DNA of 64,000 nucleotides. Source: Cardinalis cardinalis. Its lineage: Eukaryota; Chordata; Aves; Passeriformes; Cardinalidae. This document shows, in pieces, positions 59,106-64,000 of the stretch (position 1 is its first letter; the number at the start of each line of letters is the position of its first letter). A model generated the notes under the pieces. That model worked only from the letters and a program-made list of their open reading frames with translations. It did no database searches and had not been told where the DNA came from. A program made the position numbers and the translations under genes. The stretch covers positions 14,169,662 through 14,233,661 of the forward strand of contig JACDOX010000004.1 in NCBI GenBank assembly GCA_014549065.1, written 5' to 3'.

Positions 59106-62100
59106 CTCTTTTCAGATTACTGCAGGGCCTCTGTAAGCAACATTCAGCTCCAAACAGTATTTTCAAAGGGATTCTTTGATGTGGCAAATACATTCATACA
59201 CAAAGATTTCAGAGTATAATACACACAGAGCAAGAAGAATTATTCCATGTACAATTAGAAGTCTAGGAAGCTGAATTACATTTCAAAGAAGGAAAAGTTT
59301 AGTCTGAATAGGAAGAAAAAAATTACAGAATTCCTTCATTTCTGGAACTGAATTCTGTGATGAGGCAAAATTTTGTGTATTGTTAGAAATAGTGTTAATA
59401 ACCTGTTTAGATTTTTATTATCATCATTCTTTCTGTGATTCCTAGAATAGGCTTCAAAATTTCAAAAAACATTGTACATACAAATTCTTAATTAAAGATG
59501 ACACTTCCCCAGGAATGAATGCAAGAATTGATCAAAGTAATATGATGGGAGTTTAAAAATATTTCTGCAATAAAGGATCAGTTGTGGTTAAGTTACTTCC
59601 AGTGTAAAACCTGCATCCTGAGATGCACTGATGGGGCATATGGTTGGCAGGAAGGGAGGAGCTGAGAAGAAAATCTGTTGTACACAAATCCCATTTTCTT
59701 TCCCTTCCAGTCCAGAATAACCCCTAAATTCTCAGTCTTTGATTGATATTTTGTATCAATTTTTAAAAATCACATTTTCCAACCAATTTTTTGTCCAAGT
59801 ACCATTTTTTGATTCTTTNCCCTGGTCACCATCTGGCCTCTCGTCTGGTCCCTTTTCCCCGTGTTGCCATCTGCTTTCTCTGCATTCTGACCTTCCTATT
59901 TCATTCCATCTCCTAATTTCATTGTTTCTTTCGGCAGTTTTCTCATCTCCTCTGTGTCTCAGCCTGAAGTTGCTTTCCAGCCCACTGTGGTACATTATTT
60001 TGAAAGCTAAGAGTGGAGTGAAGGATTGTAGTGTCTATTGGCTATCCCTGGTAGATAATGGTCAGGTAAGAAGTGAGAAACTGCTTCTTTTATCTTATAC
60101 AATACCACCATCCACTGGCAGTTCCTCCATCTTTCCCTCTGCATGTCACTGATGGCTACAGCAATACACAAGTAGCTCCTGTCTTCAAAATTTACCAGAG
60201 AATTACAATTTAGATGGCCAAATAGCTTACCTTTTCTTAGGAAAAAATAAGCAACTGCAGTGTTGCTTATTTCTACCTCCCAGCAGATTGTGTTAACATG
60301 AGGGTTTATTTAGCTCCTTTTCAGACATCTTTTTAATTTCAATTTCTCATTCACCATTGCTACCTTCAGGTTCCCACAGTGGCTCCAGCTTCTTCACGCC
60401 TCAATGCAATGAGTGCCATCCCTGAAGGATGCAGGTTTCAGCAACCAGGCTCAGTTATCAGCTGAGCTTGATGCTCTGCTCAGTGCTGATGGAAGAGGAT
60501 GTGTTATGTGGGTTCCTCTCGCCTCAGCCCTGAGATAACTGAGTAGTGAACTGGGATTCCTCAGCATTCTGGTCTGAGACAGCAGAGAAGAGGCCCCCTC
60601 TGGGATCCAGCAGCTTTTTGCATCCCACTGATGATCAGCCAGACAAATGGTTTTGGAGGAGCCAGTTCAAGGCTGATTCTGGCACAGAAAAAGTTAAAAC
60701 CAGCAACTTTTTTACAGCCTCATACCTATGTAAGACACTCTGGCTGGCTGTGTGTCCTTATTACCAATTCAGGGCTGCCTCTGTGCTATGCACTTGTTAG
60801 AGGCAAGGCAGGGTAGTGCCTCTGTCCCCATCCAGTTCACACTTAGACATCTGACTGCTTTTTACAGTTCCAGTTAGGAACAGCGCTGCCCTGTGCCATG
60901 CAGCCACCTCCTGCAACCCCCTGAGCTTCATTTCTTACAGACTCTGAGCTCAGCCTCACTCCAGACTCTTTCTGCATGCCTCTCCTCCCTCCCTCTGGCC
61001 AGCTTTAGTATCTGTCCTCTGTCATCTGTCTTTTTGTCAAGTAATCCCCTACTAATTAAACTCTGCCCAAAGGACAAATATACAAAAGTAGGTGAGCTGA
61101 CATGAAATTTGCCAGCTCTTACTCCTCTTGCCCTTTTTGTGTGTTTAATCCTCTCTCTAGCTTTTATCTGCCCGTCTATTTAGATAAGAAGCTGTTGTGG
61201 AATAGGGATGTTGTGTGTGTATTGTACAAGCCCCACTTCCATAAACACTCTGGCAACAAATAAATGCTACTATCACACTGTATTTGAAGGTCATCATGCC
61301 ATGTCTCAAAGGTGTTAGTGGCAGCTGCTTTACTGCTGCCTGAAATCTGTTTGGGATTCTGCTTCTGCAAAAAGGTATTTCTTGTGAAACTGCTCACATT
61401 CTCACCAGGCTGGAAGCTTTTTTTGGGCTCAGATGCTTTCCTGGATGCTAGATTCCATGGAAATGTTCCAGGAGAATTTTCTAGACCAGCACTTTCAAAC
61501 AAACAGGTCTCTTTACCCTATCTTCATACGTGAGCACTCGGCGTTAGCTCCACCTTATCCCCTCAAACAGCTNGAATAACTTGGGATGAAAGAAAATGAA
61601 TGGTGTCTTTGGAGGGATGTCACTGCCCTGTGCTTCCTCCAGTTACCACAGATGCCTCTGTTTTCAGTTTGAATGTGCATTTTTGAGAACTTCTGTAACT
61701 TATGTAGCAGTTCCAAAAGTCCATCTGTGTTTATGCTAGTGTTGAAGCTGTAGCAGCTCACACTCAGCATTGCTCAGAAAAGAGAGACAAGGAAAAAAAA
61801 TTAAGCAGCCAGGAACTGCAAATCTCCATATTAACTTTTTAGCAGTGATTTAATTAACTAATGAAAACCAGGCATGGCCATCCTTGTTTAATGCACAGAA
61901 CTCATGAAATCCCAACTTAGCATCTCTCACAGGGAGCCCATGCAGGGTTTCAGAATCTGTCATGTCTTGCCCTAGAGTATCCATGTGAGTAAGTGTGGTC
62001 ATGACATGTGAAGAAGTTCCTGATTTCCTGGGACCTGAGTTTTCTCTGAAAATTATTTGTAGGCTCTACATGAGGCCCATTTGCTCAAATACCTTTGAGG

Positions 62101-64000
62101 CATTCGTCAGTCAAATTGTCTTGCTTTGTAGGAATTCTTTTCATAGGATGTTGGCTTTATCTTAAAGGAAAGTGATAAGCATATTATTGTCTAAACTTAA
62201 AAGATCAATGTGAAAACAGTATTCTGTCCTACCTTAACTATCAAAATAATATTATTCCTTTATTTCTTTCCATATATTTTCCCCATTTTCTCCCTTTCAT
62301 AAATGCAAAAAATGTCTGTATATCTTAGTGCTGAAGTTGGGTCTCTGATCTTGGCTGGAAGGTATTAACTATTTTGGGAAATCCAACACCTTAGGAACAA
62401 TCCAAGAGAATATTTTACGAAGCTAAAATTCCTGAACTGGTATTGTTGTGTCTTAGTAGTAATGCAAGAGAGGGAGCTGACTTTAAAACAGAACAATACT
62501 TATTAAGCAACTTTTTTTGGTGTGCAGTAAGGGCTTTCATGAATTTGCTTGTGGGATATCTCTGGATGGTCCAAATTCCAGGTCAGGGTTTCAGGTCAGA
62601 TATATGGGGCAGGGTGCAATACAAATTGTTAATATTCAGACTTTCTAACTGGCAAGAGGGGCAGTTTCCCATGCTGGTATTTCCAGGACTGTAGTTTCAG
62701 AATTTGTGCTGAATGTGGGACATTTTTTATGCCAGAGAAAGAATTTAAGGGTGAGATGCTCGCTTNCACAAAAAATCTGAACCTGTTAGTAGATGAAGAC
62801 ATCAGTGACCACTTCTGAGAAAATTGCATTTTTTTTTTAAACTCTGTGTGCTATAAAATATAAATTATCCATCGATAAAATTTCCGAACAAGTTGGGACT
62901 CGTGAAGGTCAGAAAAGAGAAGCTAATTTACATAGATTAAAAGAATGAGTTCTTGGAATTATGAAAATTATTAGAAAAAAAAATCACACTCTGATTAGCA
63001 AAAATCCCTCATGATGACCAGGTCTTCATTCAGAAGCATAATACAAAAGCAAGTGTAAAAACCCCAACAAACCTACAAAGTAAAAAGAATTTGGAATGCA
63101 GATATTGTGATGAAATAAAAAGGATCATAAGGAGGACGTGGAGATAGAAGAAGTAGGTGGTCCTGTAGTAGCAGACACTTAATAGCAACAATGAGAAAAA
63201 TAGAAATGCTAGAAAGCAATGGAACATAATGTTATATATAATGCCTCTGGAAAGAGATGTAATATTTACTTAAAATATCCAAGAGCTTTGCAAAACCAGG
63301 AAAAAGGAATGCAGAGATGGACCAAGTTCAATCTTACATAAACTTTACAAACCCATGAATGGGACCACTGTCACTATTCCTATGTTGGCTGTGAAAGAGA
63401 GTTAATGTACTCCATGTTCTTCCATAATATTTTTTGAATATAGAAACTGGCTTCTGTTCTGCTATAGTATGACAGTCTGATCAAATTTTTATCATATATA
63501 ATAGCCTCTTATCAGTACTCAATTTTCTAATGCAGTTACAAAGTCTTATCACATATGGGACAAGATTCCCGATAACAAAGGTAAGATAGATTAAGTATCA
63601 TGTTAAAAAATTTCAAATGCATTAGAATTCTCCCAGCAAGACTTTTGACATTGATTTCCTGATGTACCTTGGAAACAGTGCTTACCCAGCAAATTTCACA
63701 GCAAAACAAATAAATAAGGAAAACTGGTGAATGAAAACATTTCACTACTGGATTTGTAGAAGCTGTATTGGAGCCATGTGTGCTGCATGCCTCATGGCAG
63801 CAGACTGGATAAAAATGGAATCCACTGTGAGGAGGAATGCTGATTGCATATACCTAGATCTAAGCATAAGTGATTTACCTGGCAGAAATAAAATTTTTAT
63901 GTAAGACAAAGTATTGGCCATCACCATGAGGATGATTGAGAGGCATAAAGCAAAGATGCAGAGCTCCTTATACAGTATCATAGAGCCTACAAAAAAGTAC
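59106..64000. other. Upstream non-coding DNA, right edge
   Basis: I see no gene, RNA or clear transposon here. C/T-rich sequence at about 59800-59960 and GC-richer stretches near 60350-61020 contain open frames without recognisable products. Confidence 0.6.

Noticed and set aside
1..64000. CRISPR arrays, bacterial operons, integrases or viral genes
   Set aside because: Nothing of the kind is seen. The window is ordinary vertebrate intronic and intergenic DNA with CR1 elements. I also saw no convincing endogenous retroviral LTR or tRNA gene, though diverged copies could escape a reading by eye.

Overview
The window is vertebrate nuclear DNA, almost certainly from a bird. It is AT-rich, exons are small and separated by long introns, and the interspersed repeats I can recognise are CR1 LINE 3' ends, the typical avian retroposon. 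Single n bases are scattered through it with no long gaps.

One gene explains nearly all coding signal: IMPG1 (interphotoreceptor matrix proteoglycan 1, SPACR), on the minus strand. I could follow it from the signal-peptide ATG at 52506 to a likely end near 678. The model has 18 coding exons that join in phase at every junction (about 1,029 codons): signal peptide; N-terminal region with a furin-type RTKR site; SEA domain 1; long Ser/Thr/Pro/acidic mucin-like exons; SEA domain 2 with a GSVIV self-cleavage motif; two EGF-like domains; a transmembrane segment; and a short cytoplasmic tail. One exon is a 21-nt microexon (28578-28558), found because the human protein has seven residues that the flanking exons lack.

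The most notable point is the 3' end. Human IMPG1 is known as a secreted protein whose second EGF domain is incomplete. Here exon 16 (1474-1298) supplies the last two cysteines of EGF2, then an 18-residue hydrophobic segment and a KIRRKCKR stop-transfer. Exon 17 continues in phase with an ENAVRINPAFE stretch resembling the cytoplasmic tail of the membrane-bound paralogue IMPG2. This bird IMPG1 therefore looks membrane-anchored.

Layout: 1-677 is probable 3' UTR with two AATAAA signals (minus strand). 678-3393 holds the C-terminal exons. 3394-8089 holds the EGF and SEA2 exons. 8090-24048 is a 16-kb intron with two CR1 copies, a compound microsatellite and a perfect 78-bp palindrome. 24049-36731 holds closely spaced middle exons. 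36732-52506 holds exons 2 and 1 and a 12.6-kb first intron. 52507-64000 is upstream sequence with a small CpG-containing patch and CRX-type TAATCY sites near the gene start; otherwise I see no gene there, only one CR1 fragment and simple repeats. From human gene order, MYO6 would be expected beyond the left edge and gene-poor DNA toward HTR1B to the right; this is inference from known synteny, not seen here.
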